Assembly: GCA_036346255.1 (NCBI GenBank)
Contig: CM070628.1
Location: 19,979,840-20,043,839 of the forward strand
Direction of reading: 5' to 3'
Source: Ampelocalamus luodianensis
Taxonomy: Eukaryota > Streptophyta > Magnoliopsida > Poales > Poaceae
Length of the DNA: 64,000 nucleotides
Shown: positions 25,472 to 36,949 of the stretch, piece by piece
How positions within the stretch are numbered: the stretch's first letter is position 1
Layout: each line of letters begins with the position of its first letter
Program-made: the position numbers and the translations under genes
Notes under the pieces: model-generated
What the model saw: only the letters and a program-made list of their open reading frames with translations
The model's database searches: none
Told to the model about the DNA's origin: nothing

Positions 25472-27910
25472 GATACAACTAGTGTAGCAAGCACCAATCG
25501 TAACAAAGCAGTTGAAACTTCATCTCAACATTGACACTCTCGATGTGCTTACAAACCGTTATACATATCACATAGCCCATGCATAACACACATCGTTGGG
25601 CGGGGACGACGAATCCTCCGTGATGCAACTACCAAGTAGTCACACCTCCACCCTATCACATAGCCTAACCTATCCACCGAACATCAATGCGAGAATCCAT
25701 AACTTACTAAGTTAGGCCCGTCCCATACCGGGCATGTGGTGCGTCTTGTGAGGCTCGGTTCAATGGCGCACAAAGTTAAGTCCTTAATTGACCAAGGCAA
25801 GACTTCCATTTTCTAACTAAGCCACCTGATTATCGTTCCCATCACATAGTCCACCATGTCACACGTCTCCACCACTTGCCTCGGTCTAAATCCTTTACCA
25901 CCCAGTTGGTTTTAGTGCAACACATGCCATCACAAAGTAATAACATCAAGACACGTTTTACACAAAGTTCCATAGTCACTTAGTCATAATTGATATTTGC
26001 AACTTACATGAGATGATGACTCGTAGCATGGCTAAGCAATTGTACTCGCATCTAACCAACCCACGTTGGTGCTATAATATTACCAACTAATAACCAATCT
26101 AGGGTGACAAGGAATTATGACATACAAGGCCAAGGTGTGATAACAATTTGGATAATAACTATGCCCAAAGCATTTAAATAAATAATTAAACTATCATGCA
26201 ATAATTTAACACAAAGTAATTTGAAAACTGGGTTCAAGATGATCAAAGGTATGACTTGCCTTGGAAAAGGTCTATGTACTGATCTTGATCTTGGGGTGCT
26301 CCTTCTTCCACAAAATTTCCGACGAATCGACGTCTACTACATAAACGAGACACAAACAAACAAAACAAATAAATAACAGAGGCAAAACCAACTCCAAAAA
26401 TTAAATAAAAATCTCAGATAAGTAGATCTTGAATTTAGACAAATTTAGAAATTTGAATGGGCTCAATCGGAGTTAGGATGCAAAAGTTATGGCCTTTGGA
26501 AGATTGAAAATACATAAAATCTGAAAATCAGTATTTCATGAATTTCAATTATTTTCCTAAAGGAAAATCAGATTATTGCGCATAGTGCGTCGACCCTCGT
26601 GATTTCGGAAAAGATAAATAAAAAATCTCGACATGTGGGACCACATGTCGGAGGCTAGGCTCACGTGGGTGGGTCTCCGAGCCTCGAGGCTGAGGATCCG
26701 GTGGTGCCGCGTCGATCTTGTGAGGGCAGCGGCGAGGATGACACGCAGACGCGGGAGCCGACGCGGCGAGGTGGCGGCGAGATGGCGTGCCACGTCGGAC
26801 CGGCGGTGACGGCGGCTCGGGAACAAGGGTTCCGTGACGGCGGCGATTCACCGGCGGTGAGTGGTACCAGCGTGTAGAGGTGGCACGGGAACTCGTGGAT
26901 GTGCTCACGGTGGTCGGGGCGTCGTGGCGGCGGCGGCGAGGTTGAAGCGGCGGAGGGTTTCGGGCTTGGCGGGATCGAGCTACGGCGGCGCTCGGTGGCG
27001 AAGGTGCCACGAGGTAGTCTCGCTCGTGCGATGCCGGCGGTGTAGACCACGACACTCGGCGGCAGCGGCGGCGAACGAACTCGTCGGAGTTGCGGCGGCG
27101 CGAATCACTTCTCGAGATTTGCGCGGCTGGGTTAGGGTTACGGCGGCGGCTGCGCGGGTTGGAGTCGCGAGACCGAGGGCTTGCCCTCCTTATATAAGCG
27201 GCGGCTCGGGAAGGTCTAGGCACGGGCGCCCAAAGCGGCGGCGGCGCGCGAGAAATCGGAACCAGTCCGCCTCGGAGCGGCGATGGCGTGGCGGTGGGTC
27301 CCACGTCGTCGAACCACGGCTCACGTGGTCCGCGTGCAGCAGTGCGGTATCAAAAGCGAACCGAGATCGGCCGTTGGATCTTGATCGAGCGGCCCACAAT
27401 CAATGAAACATTCGGACAACTCCGGTTGCCTTATGCGCATCTAGCCGTTCATCTTTGATCGGACGGTGGAGGATGAGCGAGCGAGAGAGAGAGAGAGAGA
27501 GGCGACGGCGGGGTCCACACATCGGTGGGTGGCACTGCGCTTGCGCTGGTCGAAATTTGTGGGCGTGGCGCGGGAAATAGAAGTTGGGCACAGAGATTCG
27601 GCCCAAGAAGATTTAGAGATTTTAAATAGGTTTTCAATTTAGAAAATACGAGAAATTCAAATGGGCAATAGAAAATAGCAAATGAACTCAGAAAAATTCT
27701 AGAAAAATCTAGAAAATATATCGAGAGCACAGAACCCAAATAAAATAGTTTTGACTAATGTTCATGTTGGGATTATTCACATTAAATGTTTTGATTGTAA
27801 GTCCAATATTAAGCTTTTGAAATTAAATTCAAATAAAATTCAAATGGTGAATTTTTCCCTACTAACTATTTAAAAGATTTTTAAGCTCTGAAAAATTGGG
27901 ATGTTACAAA

Positions 27911-27946
27911 CCTCCCCCCCTTAAAGGAATCTCGACCCCGAGATTC
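27911..27946 (-). other. Polypurine tract and adjacent hairpin of the Gypsy element
   Basis: The complement of the tract (CTCCCCCCCCTTAAAGG) follows the LTR. GAATCTCG (27927-27934) then pairs perfectly with CGAGATTC (27939-27946) around ACCC. Confidence 0.75.
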
Positions 27947-28139
27947 AGGCTAGCTAGAGAAAAGGCTAGGAAACTCGGCTTTCAGCTCTTCTTCACGTTC
28001 CCACGTTGCTTCTCCTTCAGTGGTTGCTCCTTTGGACCTTGCAAAACGAGCAGTCTTGCTTACGGTGAGGCGCTCTGCGACATCCAAAATCTTATTGGCT
28101 GCTCCTTGTAGGTAAGATCCTCCTTCAAGTCAATTGATT

Positions 28140-28300
28140 CCAACGGGCTTGCTCTTCGCACACGAAGACACTTCTTCAAGCTGCGAGACATGAAAGACAT
28201 CATGTACTCACGCTAACATTGCGCGTAGCTCAAGCGTAAGCAACTTCTCCACGGCGTTCCAAAATCTTGAGCGGACCAACATACCTAGGGCAAGCTTCCT
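28140..28300 (-). pseudogene. Gypsy integrase C-terminal region fragment
   Basis: On the minus strand one frame reads VHDVFHVSQLEEV and the neighbouring frame continues with SLKKCLRV. Together these are the conserved end of Ty3/gypsy integrase, just before where chromoviruses carry a chromodomain. The join needs a single-base shift. Sequence downstream toward the LTR (27950-28140) is too degraded to confirm a chromodomain. This part of integrase influences where new copies insert. It is part of the same broken pol frame set as the segments at 28515-29120. Confidence 0.65.
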
Positions 28301-28514
28301 TTGGCATGAAACCTTTGACACCTCACGGCGGGTAACTCGAAGATAAACGAAATCCTCAGTTCAAAAGCGAGATCACGACGCGATTATCGGCATAGCTCTT
28401 ACGCTCGGATCGAGCTATCTTTAATCTTTCTCTTATCATGGCCACTTGCTCTTACGCTTCACGAATAATGTCGGACCGGCGATCGTTCATTGTTTCGACC
28501 AATTCAGCGAGGTC

Positions 28515-29120
28515 CTACAGCACGGCCATACAAAGCTTCAAAGGTGACATTTGCGGACTAGCGATAAGCGTTGTTGTATGAAAATTCGCATACGGCGGAC
28601 TTTTATCCCAACGGGTAGCATTAGCTAGAGCACAAGCTCTCGGCATATCCTCAATATCGATTAACCCTTTCGATCTGTCCATCATGCATGGATGATACGC
28701 GATCGAAATTGAGATGGGTACCCAATGCTTCATGCAAACTACGCCAAAAGCGAGAGGTGGCGAGATCCACGATCGACACTATCTTTTGGGCACACCATGT
28801 AAGCCCGACAATCCTTGCCATGTACAATTCCAAGGCGATCTCTGAGTGCGTGGTTTTGATTGGCGAAATGGCGACCTTGGTTAGGCGATCGACTATTACC
28901 GGATCGAATCGTAACCCGATTGGGTCTTGGGTAAACCGGTGATAAAATCCATCCCGATTTCCTCCACTTCCATTACGGAATCTTGGCGGTTGCGACAAAC
29001 CTCGCTGGTCTCGTGTTCGCCTTCACTTTACGGCGGTGTCGCACAAGGCAATGAACTCTGCGACTTCGCTTCAAATTTGGCCACCAAAATTTAGTCTTAA
29101 CATCTGGTACATTTTGGTAC
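28515..29120 (-). pseudogene. Gypsy integrase (zinc finger and core), frameshifted
   Basis: The minus-strand translation at 28651-28998 includes FDPVIVDRLTKVA (first catalytic aspartate region), SLHEALGTHLNFD and DGQIERVN, the normal landmarks of the Ty3/gypsy integrase core in order. Upstream, at 29025-29120, readings such as AEFIALCDT and KMYQM correspond to the N-terminal zinc-finger side. Several frame changes separate them. Integrase joins the cDNA to host DNA. The middle of the core, between the catalytic aspartates, is the most disrupted part. As sequenced no complete integrase is encoded. Confidence 0.8.
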
Positions 29121-29299
29121 TTCGGGGTGAATTGAATACTTTGAGTCATGGGCTTCCTTTAAGATTAAGCGTCTCGGACCATCGATATCGGTACACGAAT
29201 CGACCATTAATCAGTATGTCTTGATCATCCTTGGTGAAATCTTTGAATTTTCCTTACGCCATTTTGAGCTTGATATCGACAACACGGGGTCCTTTGGTT

Positions 29300-29900
29300 G
29301 TGCTTCACGAATCCGCTTCTCTCGGTAGACTGTACCTCAAGCGGCTACAAATCCCTTGGACACAACTTCTAGCTTTAGCTTCAAATTCTTCATAAAGTTA
29401 CGGGCAACTTCCTTTACTTCCAAATCATTGCGTAACTCTTACGACTTAGAGCATCGCGCAACTCGTTGGCTTTTAGGGATGGTAGTGGATTCCGAGATTG
29501 TAATCCTTGATCAATTCTAACCATCTTCTCTGTCTCATATTCAGATCATTGGGTAAAGATGTACTTGAGACTCTTATGATGCGTGTAGACTTCACAATGA
29601 TTCTGATGAGGTAATGGCGCCAAATCTTTAAAGCATGCACTCGCAGCTAATTCGGATCATGAGTAGGGTAATTCTCCTCGTGGGGTCTCAATTGTCTTGA
29701 CGCGTAAGCAACGGCTCTTCCTTCTTGCATCAGGACACATCCTAATCCTTGACGTGAAGCATCACAATAGATATCGAAATCCTTGCGAATATCGCAAATT
29801 TAGCTGAAGTGAAGTTAAGCGCTTCTTTAACTCTTGGAAGCTTTCCTCACAGTGGAGTCAAGTGAACTTTTCTCCTTCTTCAACAATTGCGTAAGAGGCT
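29300..29900 (-). pseudogene. Gypsy RNase H domain, frameshifted
   Basis: On the minus strand, 29639-29712 reads ASRQLRPHEENYPTHD and 29511-29595 reads HHKSLKYIFTQ followed, after a stop and shift, by residues matching the usual arginine-rich continuation. Both are standard landmarks of Ty3/gypsy RNase H, which removes the RNA strand during reverse transcription. The domain sits between RT (30086-30697) and integrase (28515-29120), as expected. It has stops and shifts and no single long frame. Confidence 0.75.
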
Positions 29901-30085
29901 TAGCAATTGATGAGAATCCTCGATAAAGCAGCGGTAATAACTTTGCCATTCCCAAGAAAGCGCGAATCGAGTTCTGATTACTGGTTGCTCCCAATGTAGC
30001 CTTGCTTTAACTTTGGGGTCATTGCTACTCCTCATTTGTCATCACGTGACCAAGGAAATCCACTTCCTTCTTCCAAAAGTCACAC

Positions 30086-30697
30086 TTACTGAACTTGGCA
30101 TACAAGCGATGCTCTCGAGTTTTCCAATATTATCCTTAAATGCTCGGCGTGTTCTTCCTCCGACTTGGAGTACACCAGAATATCATCGATGAATACAACT
30201 ACGAACTTGTCCAAATATTCCATGAATACTTTATTCATCATGTTCATGAAATAGGCAGGGGCATTAGTCAGACCAAAGGACATGACTAAGAACTCATAAT
30301 GTCCGTGCAGCGTTGAAAGCGGTCTTGGTATATCCTTAGGACAAATTTTTAGTGGTGGTAACTTTGATCGCGGTCGATCTTCGAGAATAATCCGGCTCCT
30401 TTCATCGATCAAGCGGATCATCTATCCAGGTAGTGGGTACTTGTTCTTGATGGTAACCTCGTTGAAGAAGCGGTAATCAATACACATCCTCATACTTCCA
30501 TCCTTCTTCTTGACAAACAACACTGGCGCTCCCCACGGCGACGAACTAGGTCTCACGAAACCTTTCTCAAGAAGGTCTTCTATCTGTTTCTTCATCTCTA
30601 CCAATTCATCGGCTGGCATCCGATAAGGTCTCTTTGAAATTGGTGCTGTCCCTGGTACTAGGTCGATGACAAACTCAATGTCACGATCCGGTGGCAT
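30086..30697 (-). pseudogene. Gypsy reverse transcriptase, broken into two frames
   Basis: The first part (30422-30697) reads DLVPGTAPISKRPYRM, then EKGFVRPSSSPWGAPVLFVK and KDGSMRMCIDYR, the N-terminal RT blocks. The second part (30086-30421) contains YEFLVMSFGLTNAPAYFM and FVVVFIDDILVYSK; the catalytic aspartate pair codons are at 30182-30187. The stretch between them, where the first catalytic aspartate block lies, is scrambled by small indels. RT copies the element RNA into DNA. The second frame stops just after SEEEHAEHLR. Breaks coincide with sites expected to hold CTG or CAG. Confidence 0.9.
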
Positions 30698-30995
30698 TCA
30701 CGTAATTCTTAGGAAACACATCCGGATATTCAGACCACTTGGTACTTCTTCTAAGGCAAGGGTCTTGGATGTTTACTAGCAAATGTCCATCACGAATCGA
30801 GGTGGCTAGAAACTCTACCTTGTTTCCTTTGGCGTCCTCGATTGTTACGGCTCTTCGGCCACAATCTAGCACGGCTTTGTGCTTGGATAACCAATCCATG
30901 CCAAGAATGACATCTAGGGTTTGGGTATCTAGGACTATTAGGTTGGCTAGAAACTCAACTCCAGCTATGAGTAACTTAGCTCCTAAACATCCCAC
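30681..30995 (-). pseudogene. Gypsy retropepsin-like protease, C-terminal part
   Basis: The 104-codon minus-strand frame contains FLANLIVLDTQTLDVILGMD and WLSKHKAVLDCGRRAVTI, the second half of the Ty3/gypsy protease, followed by a linker (EYPDVFPKN) that leads into RT. The frame slightly overlaps the RT frame by a shift. The active-site D-S/T-G part should lie just upstream (about 31000-31100) but is not in frame and I could not see it clearly. The enzyme cleaves the Gag-Pol polyprotein. Confidence 0.85.
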
Positions 30996-31138
30996 TCTAG
31001 TACTTAGCTCGCTCCGGCATGGACTAACAGAGTATGCTTAAGTTGCATAACTTCCAAATTATTCTTGGTTGCAAATATTCCGAAACAAGCGAATCGAGCT
31101 CGAATCAAACAAAGCGATCAGAACCGAGTTAACGAAAC

Positions 31139-31735
31139 TTACCGGTACAGCGTCCGGTGATTCTGGGCTCCTTCAAGAGTGGCGTGGTTGACATGGCCTC
31201 GATCACGGATGTGGTGCTCCTCCGCGACCCGGCAACTTGTGAAGCTCCTTGGTTGATGCACCGCGCTGGTGTCTTGGATGGCGTAGCTCCAAGGTTGAAG
31301 CATCTTGGGTGATTGTTCCCCTTTGCGACACCGGTTGGCAAAATGTCGGTGGCGGCGAGCGTAATGGACCTTTGGTGCGTTCTGCTGGTTGCTTCTGGAT
31401 TGGGGTTGGCAGTGCGGGGTTGCGGAAGTTACGGCGGTGGGCGGGGTGTTGAAGTTGGTGCAGTGCTCGAGCGAAGTGCAGGGTGAAACTTTGTTGAACT
31501 GTCCGCACCGTTCTTGCCCTCTGTTGTGATTGATGGTTCCCTTGTTGAGCCATCCGGCGTTTGCGGCTATCTTCGGCTCCTTGCGTTTGTCTTCTAGAAC
31601 AAAGGCTTTGTTGACCAACTCACGGAAATCGGGAAAGTATGGCGATCAAAGCGACTTGCGATCCGGTGTTTAGTCCCTTCAAAAGCGACTCTGGCGAGCC
31701 TTGTCCGTGGCTACATCTTCTGCTGCGTGGCGAGC
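31139..31735 (-). pseudogene. Gypsy gag C-terminal part with zinc-knuckle remnant
   Basis: The minus-strand translation includes HYARRHRHFANRCRKGEQ, resembling the C-C-H-C zinc knuckle region of plant Gypsy gag with cysteines lost to frame changes, and later GHVNHATLEGAQN, a phrase typical of the gag-protease linker. The intervening sequence is rich in glutamine, proline and serine. The nucleocapsid part binds the element RNA. Frame is shifted several times. Confidence 0.65.
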
Positions 31736-32347
31736 TAGTGAGAAAACTTGTTGAGGTAGTCGGACGCGACATAGCTCCTTGCTTGAGCGCGGAATTCATC
31801 CTTCTTGGATCGATAATTCCTTACGGTACATGATCTTGTGGCGGCGCGAGAATTCCTCCCAAGTGATATCTGTGGCGTCTCATGGGCGGCGAAGTTCTCC
31901 CACCATTCGCGGCGGTGCCCTCCATCCGGTGAGTGGCATCTGAGAACCTTTTCACGGTCGGCTGCGAGTGATCGCGAGCTTTCTTTCGATAACACGCAGC
32001 CAATCGTGCGCTTCCGCGGAGGCGTGTCGAGAAAATGTTGGTGGGCGAGTCCTCATGAATTGCAAGTTTGGATGGTCCATGGTGACCATGAGCGGTGGGG
32101 CTCCATCTTTGGTGATTGTTGTTGTTATTGTTCGGTTGTGCATGGCTTGCATCGAGTCATCATGGTATTCATCGGTGAGTCGTGCTGCCATGAAAGCTCC
32201 AAAGTTTTGCAAGTCAATTGGGGGTGCTGCGGCGGGCGCTCTGCGGTGGTTGCTCATTGCCTCCCGGTGTGGGTACGGAACCACTCGCGGCGATCGCGAG
32301 TTTGAACCATCTGCGAAGCTCCATGGGTTAGATAAGGTAGCAAGCAC
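31735..32347 (-). pseudogene. Gypsy gag capsid region, frameshifted
   Basis: The minus-strand frame at 31952-32347 ends with NLQFMRTRPPTFSRHASAE and HDWLRVIERKLAI, the conserved start of the plant retrotransposon gag domain. The neighbouring frame (31735-31995) continues with EWWENFAA and then KKDEFRAQARSYVASDYLNK, its usual middle part. Gag forms the particle in which reverse transcription occurs. Two or more frameshifts interrupt it. Upstream, 32350-33498 is leader sequence with no clear coding. Confidence 0.8.
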
Positions 32348-33498
32348 GAGATGAGTTAAGAACTAAGCGGTAGGTTAAACCCAACAAAACACAGATCAAG
32401 AAACTCAAATGAAATACCTTTATTACTTAGGGTCTTAGCATGGTTGCAACAGATGCCTAAGGGCCTTGCAGCTCATACCGCACACAAAAAGGAACAACGA
32501 CCTAAGCACACAAAACTACGCCTAAAGGCGACTCACTAAACCAAATCGCTAGCTTTGGCGAAACTAAGACCAACTACTGAGAAAGCCTCCACAACCGCGC
32601 GACGCTCGGCGGTGTGAGACTCGGAAGTGAGCGGCATCTTGGCAAACCGATCACGATGCCCTAGAATCGTGCAGCGAGAGCAGGCGTTCGGTGCAAGCCC
32701 AGCTCGGTGGCTCCTCGGCTCTGCTTCTTCTTGGGCTCAAGCGGGCCTTCCTCGAATCTTCTTGAGATCCTCCTCGGGTCTTCCTCTTCTTGGGAACTTG
32801 GTAGTAGAGGATCTCTTGCAGTGGCGACCTTCTCTTGGCTCTTTGCAAGGCTTCATAGACATGATCCAACTCCGTGATAGTCCTCTCCGAGCTCTCCTCT
32901 GGGCGCCACGAAGGCGGGCGAGGTGTACGGCGTAGCGTTGCTCTCATACGTGGGCGGGTAGCGTCTTTGGCAAGTCCACGGTGCGCTTCGGGGATGGTAA
33001 CGGAAGGCGGTGTCTTGAAGCTCCGTGCGTAGATGTTGCGAATCACGTAGCATGGCCAGCGCGGCGACTCTCGGATACCTTCCGGCCAAGTGATCTTCCT
33101 CACGAGAGGCGTGCGAAGGTTGGCTCGCCTTTGTCGTTTCTCTGGCGTAGATCGTCGGCGACAAATCACTCCACGGTTCGACCATTCACTTTGTCGGTTG
33201 TTGCCGGCGTCTGTGGACGATCAAAACCTCAAGAACACGGAGCAACTTCCAAAGTTCGGTGGCGTAACCTCCACAACGCTCACCATAGCTCGAGCGAGGC
33301 ATCTGTCAAGGCAGACGAGCAGGTAAGAGCAACTTTAAAGCAAGCGGGGAGAGAAGAGATTATAGCAAAAGTTGAGGCGAGAGAGATATGAGAAGAGTTA
33401 AGCAATCAATTAACCTTGCAAGTTAATTTTTCCTTTAGAAAATAGTTTGGACACTCTAAAGGCGGCCAATCTAACTAAGGTCAAGACCTCTGATCAAC
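32348..33498 (-). other. Gypsy 5' leader, no clear coding
   Basis: This 1.15-kb stretch lies between the primer site and recognisable gag. Open frames of up to 172 codons exist on both strands but show no motif and conflict with each other. It probably holds leader and packaging sequence. Confidence 0.5.
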
Positions 33499-33510
33499 GG
33501 CTCGATACCA
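33499..33510 (-). other. Primer-binding site of the Gypsy element
   Basis: On the minus strand TGGTATCGAGCC lies 2 nt from the 5' LTR. It matches the initiator-Met-tRNA site TGGTATCAGAGC except that CAG appears as CG, the same discrepancy seen between the LTRs. Confidence 0.75.
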
Positions 33511-33556
33511 CCTGCGCCGGGACCCGCAGTACGATTACGGAACCCTCTGTATATCT

Positions 33557-33584
33557 TGCACTAGTCGAGGATCACGCTAGTGCA
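33557..33584 (-). other. U5-end hairpin of the 5' LTR
   Basis: TGCACTAG (33557-33564) pairs with CTAGTGCA (33577-33584), identical to the left LTR. Confidence 0.6.
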
Positions 33585-35969
33585 CAGGGGTTAACACGGT
33601 AAATATCGATCCACACTGGCGATAATTAAAGTAAGCGATTAGTTTGAATAACAAATAAGGGTTTTGACCTTATGGTCGAGTTTACACTTATTAAGCCACG
33701 CGAGGCTAACAGAGAAATAAAGCGTGGAGCGGAAAACTCCGGCGTAGATCCCACCAATTCACCACGGGCAACCAATGGGATCCGGACCTTAACGAGCGAT
33801 CACCTTCAACGAACTCCTCCTCGAAAGCGGCGTAGACTCCTCCACATACGTAGGTTTGGGCGCAAGTTTTACAACAAGCGTGAGTACACAACCGTACTCG
33901 CAAATCATACCACGAATGCAATGTATAGATGCAGCTTATTCCAAAGAAAAGGCTTACGTGGTTCTTTTGCATAAAAGCAACATTTGCAATTGAATACGAT
34001 AATAGATTGAAAGCATAATTCAAACAAATAGACAATATTAATTTAACGATTGTTTCCACAAAGACACACACTAAACAGATTATTTCACATAGCCATATGA
34101 TTGAGATCACCGGCTCCCATTCCCACATTTTATAAAAACTAACCCTTATGTGAAATCACCGAGCATGTCCATGGCCAGGACGCGGCTATTCGAATAGTTT
34201 GATTAACACTCTGCGGAGGTTGTACACTTTACCCACAAGATACAACTAGTGTAGCAAGCACCAATCGTAACAAAGCAGTTGAAACTTCATCTCAACATTG
34301 ACACTCTCGATGTGCTTACAAACCGTTATACATATCACATAGCCCATGCATAACACACATCGTTGGACAGGGACGACGAATCCTCCCGTGATGCAACTAC
34401 CAAGTAGTCACACCTCCACCCTATCACATAGCCTAACCTATCCACCTGAACATCAATGCTGAGAATCCATAACTTACTAAGTTAGGCCCGTCCCATACCA
34501 GGCATGTGGTCGCATACTGTAAGGCTCAGTTCAATGGCGCACAAAGTTAAGTCCTTAATTGACCAAGGCAAGACTTCCATTTTCTAACTAAGCCACACAG
34601 ATTATCGTTCCCATCACATAGTCCACCATGTCACACAGTCTCCACCACTTGCCTCAGTCTAAATCCTTTACCACCCAGTTGGTTTTAGTGCAACACATGC
34701 CATCACAAAGTAATAACATCTGACACACAGTTTTACACAAAGTTCCATAGTCACTTAGTCATAATTGATATTTGCAACTTACATGAGATGATGACTCGTA
34801 GCATGGCTAAGCAATTGTACTCGCATCTAACCAACCCACGTTGGTGCTATAATATTACCAACTAATAACCAATCTAGGGTGACAAGGAATTATGACATAC
34901 AAGGCCAAGGTGTGATAACAATTTGGATAATAACTATGCCCAAAGCATTTAAATAAATAATTAAACTATCATGCAATAATTTAACACAAAGTAATTTGAA
35001 AACTGGGTTCAAGATGATCAAAGGTATGACTTGCCTTGGAAAAGGTCTATGTACTGATCTTGATCTTGGGGTGCTCCTTCTTCCACAAAATTTCCCGACG
35101 AATCGACGTCTACTCACAAACGAGACACAAACAAACAAAACAAATAAATAACAGAGGCAAAACCAACTCCAAAAATTAAATAAAAATCTCAGATAAGTAG
35201 ATCTTGAATTTAGACAAATTTAGAAATTTGAATGGGCTCAATCGGAGTTAGGATGCAAAAGTTATGGCCTTTGGAAGATTGAAAATACATAAAATCTTTG
35301 AAAATCAGTATTTCATGAATTTCCCGAATTATTTTCCTAAAGGAAAATCAGATTATTGCGCAAGCTGGCGTCAGCCCTCAGGATTTCGGAAAAAGATAAA
35401 TAAAAGAAATCTCTGACATGTGGGACCCACATGTCAGAGGCTAGGCTCACGGTGGGTGGTCTCACAGAGCCTCGGCCGGGATCCGGTGGGCGCTGCGTCG
35501 ATCTTGTGGGGACGCCGCGAGGATGACACGCAGACGCGGGAGGCGGCGCAGCGAGGTGGCGGCGAGATGGCGTGCCACGTCGGACCGGCGGTGGCGGCTC
35601 GGGAACCAAGGGTTCCGCGACAGCGGCGATTCACCGGCGGTGAGTGGTACCAGCGTGTAGAGGTGGCACGGGAACTCGTGGATGTGCTCACGGTGGTCGG
35701 GGCGCCCGTGGCGGCGGCGGCGGTTGAAGCGGCGGAGGGTTTGGGCTTGGCGGGATCGGAGCTCTGGCGACGCTCGTGAAGCGAAGGTGCCCACGAGGTA
35801 GTCTGCTCCGTGCGCGATGCCGACGGTGTAGACCACGACACTCGGCGGCAGCGGCGGCGAACGACTTCGTCGGAGTTGCGGCGCGCAGATCACTTCTCGA
35901 GCTTTGCGGCGGCTAGGGTTAGGGTTACGGCGGTGCGCGGGTTGGAGTGCGAGACCGAGGGCTTGCCCT

Positions 35970-35981
35970 CCTTATATAGGC
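35970..35981 (-). promoter_or_regulatory. Candidate TATA box of the Gypsy 5' LTR
   Basis: The minus strand reads CCTATATAAGGAGG about 710 bp inside the LTR start, in a GC-rich setting, with an AG/CT microsatellite (36260-36280) some 280 bp upstream. The left LTR has the equivalent at 27191. It is the only strong TATA match in this LTR; start site is not determined. Confidence 0.5.
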
Positions 35982-36692
35982 GGCTCGGGAAGGTCTAGGC
36001 ACGGGCGCCCAAAAAAGCGGCGGCGGCGCGAGGAAATCGGAACAGTCCGCCTGAGCGGCGATGGCGTGGCGAGGTGGGTCCCACACGTCGAGACACGGCA
36101 CGCGTGGTCGCGTGCGGCAGTGCGGCGCATCAAAGCGAACCGAATCGGCCGTTGGATCTTGATCGAGCGGCCCACAATCAAAGAAACATTCGGACAACTC
36201 CGGTTGCCTTATGCGCATCTAGCCGTTCATCTTTGATCGGACGGTGGAGGATGATGGCGGAGAGAGAGAGAGAGAGAGAGGGCGACGGCGGGGTCCACTC
36301 GGTGGATGGCGTATTGCTTGTGGCTAAATCGAGCGGCCAGCGGCGGGAAATAGAAGTTGGGCACGAGAGATTCGGCCCAAGAAGATTTTCGAGATTTTAA
36401 ATAGGTTTTTCAATTTAGAAAATACCAGAAATTCAAATGGGCAATAGAAAATAGCAAATGAACTCAGAAAAATTCTAGAAAAATCTAGAAAATATATCTG
36501 AGCACACAGAACCCAAATAAAATAGTTTTGACTAATGTTCATGTTGGGATTATTCACATTAAATGTTTTTGATTGTAAAGTCCAATATTAAGCTTTTGAA
36601 ATTAAATTCAAATAAAATTCAAATGGTGAATTTTTCCCTACTAACTATTTAAAAGATTTTTAAGCTCTGAAAAATTGGGATGTTACACTTCA

Positions 36693-36949
36693 CCAAAATA
36701 CTCAATTATGAATATGCAGGATCATCTCACGACAATCAAAGTATTAGTTCATAGATAATGAATATCATAGTAGATCATAGATTAACAACAAGAAAGATAA
36801 TACAAAAGCAACTCAACAATTGCTCAACGAATGAAACATAACAATAGAAATGCGGAAGCAATAGATTCCCAACCCCACCTCTCATGTACAAGGTGTCATT
36901 TTAATGTTCTTCTATTAACCACGGACCTAAAGCCCGCTCGATACCAAGC
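36693..36949 (-). other. LARD-like internal domain, part 2
   Basis: The 5' leader part of the element at 18202-39342, separated from the rest by the Gypsy insertion. It contains no coding signal. Confidence 0.75.
36933..36946 (-). other. Primer-binding site of the LARD-like element
   Basis: The minus strand reads TGGTATCGAGCGGG, 3 nt from the LTR. It is an initiator-Met-tRNA site with CAG reduced to CG; the related element at 47965 has the intact form. Confidence 0.8.

Larger units (their letters stand above)
24743..27908 (-). repeat. 3' LTR of the Gypsy element (left copy)
   Basis: It starts TGTCGGGACCC and ends GGGATGTTACA. It carries the terminal hairpin (24784-24811), the palindrome core (25419-25451), a GC-rich part from about 26600, a TATATAA at 27191 and an AG microsatellite near 27484. 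It pairs with 33513-36687. A 243-codon open frame at 26573-27304 lies in the GC-rich part and is not maintained in the partner LTR. Confidence 0.92.
24743..36687 (-). mobile_element. Full-length Ty3/gypsy retrotransposon, probably Tekay/Del-type chromovirus
   Basis: The LTRs are 3166 bp (left, 3') and 3175 bp (right, 5'), with perfect CTTCA duplications at 24738-24742 and 36688-36692. The 5.6-kb internal region carries, on the minus strand, a primer site, gag, protease, RT, RNase H, integrase and a C-terminal integrase region, then a polypurine tract: the Ty3/gypsy order. Long LTRs and a pol that ends with the HDVFHVSQ-type region suggest a chromovirus of the Tekay/Del group, by inference. 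All domains are broken by frameshifts in this sequence, but many breaks fall at CAG/CTG sites that also differ between the two LTRs, so some may be sequencing errors. It is the youngest insertion in the nest. Confidence 0.92.
33513..36687 (-). repeat. 5' LTR of the Gypsy element (right copy)
   Basis: This 3175-bp direct repeat of 24743-27908 starts TGCGCCGGGACCC and ends GGGATGTTACA. As the 5' LTR of a minus-strand element it should drive transcription. It retains CAG/CTG at many places where the left copy has CG. Confidence 0.92.

Noticed and set aside
26573..27304. 243-codon minus-strand open frame, the longest in the window
   Set aside because: It lies in the GC-rich part of the Gypsy LTR, is arginine/proline/serine-rich, overlaps equally long frames on both strands and is not kept in the partner LTR.
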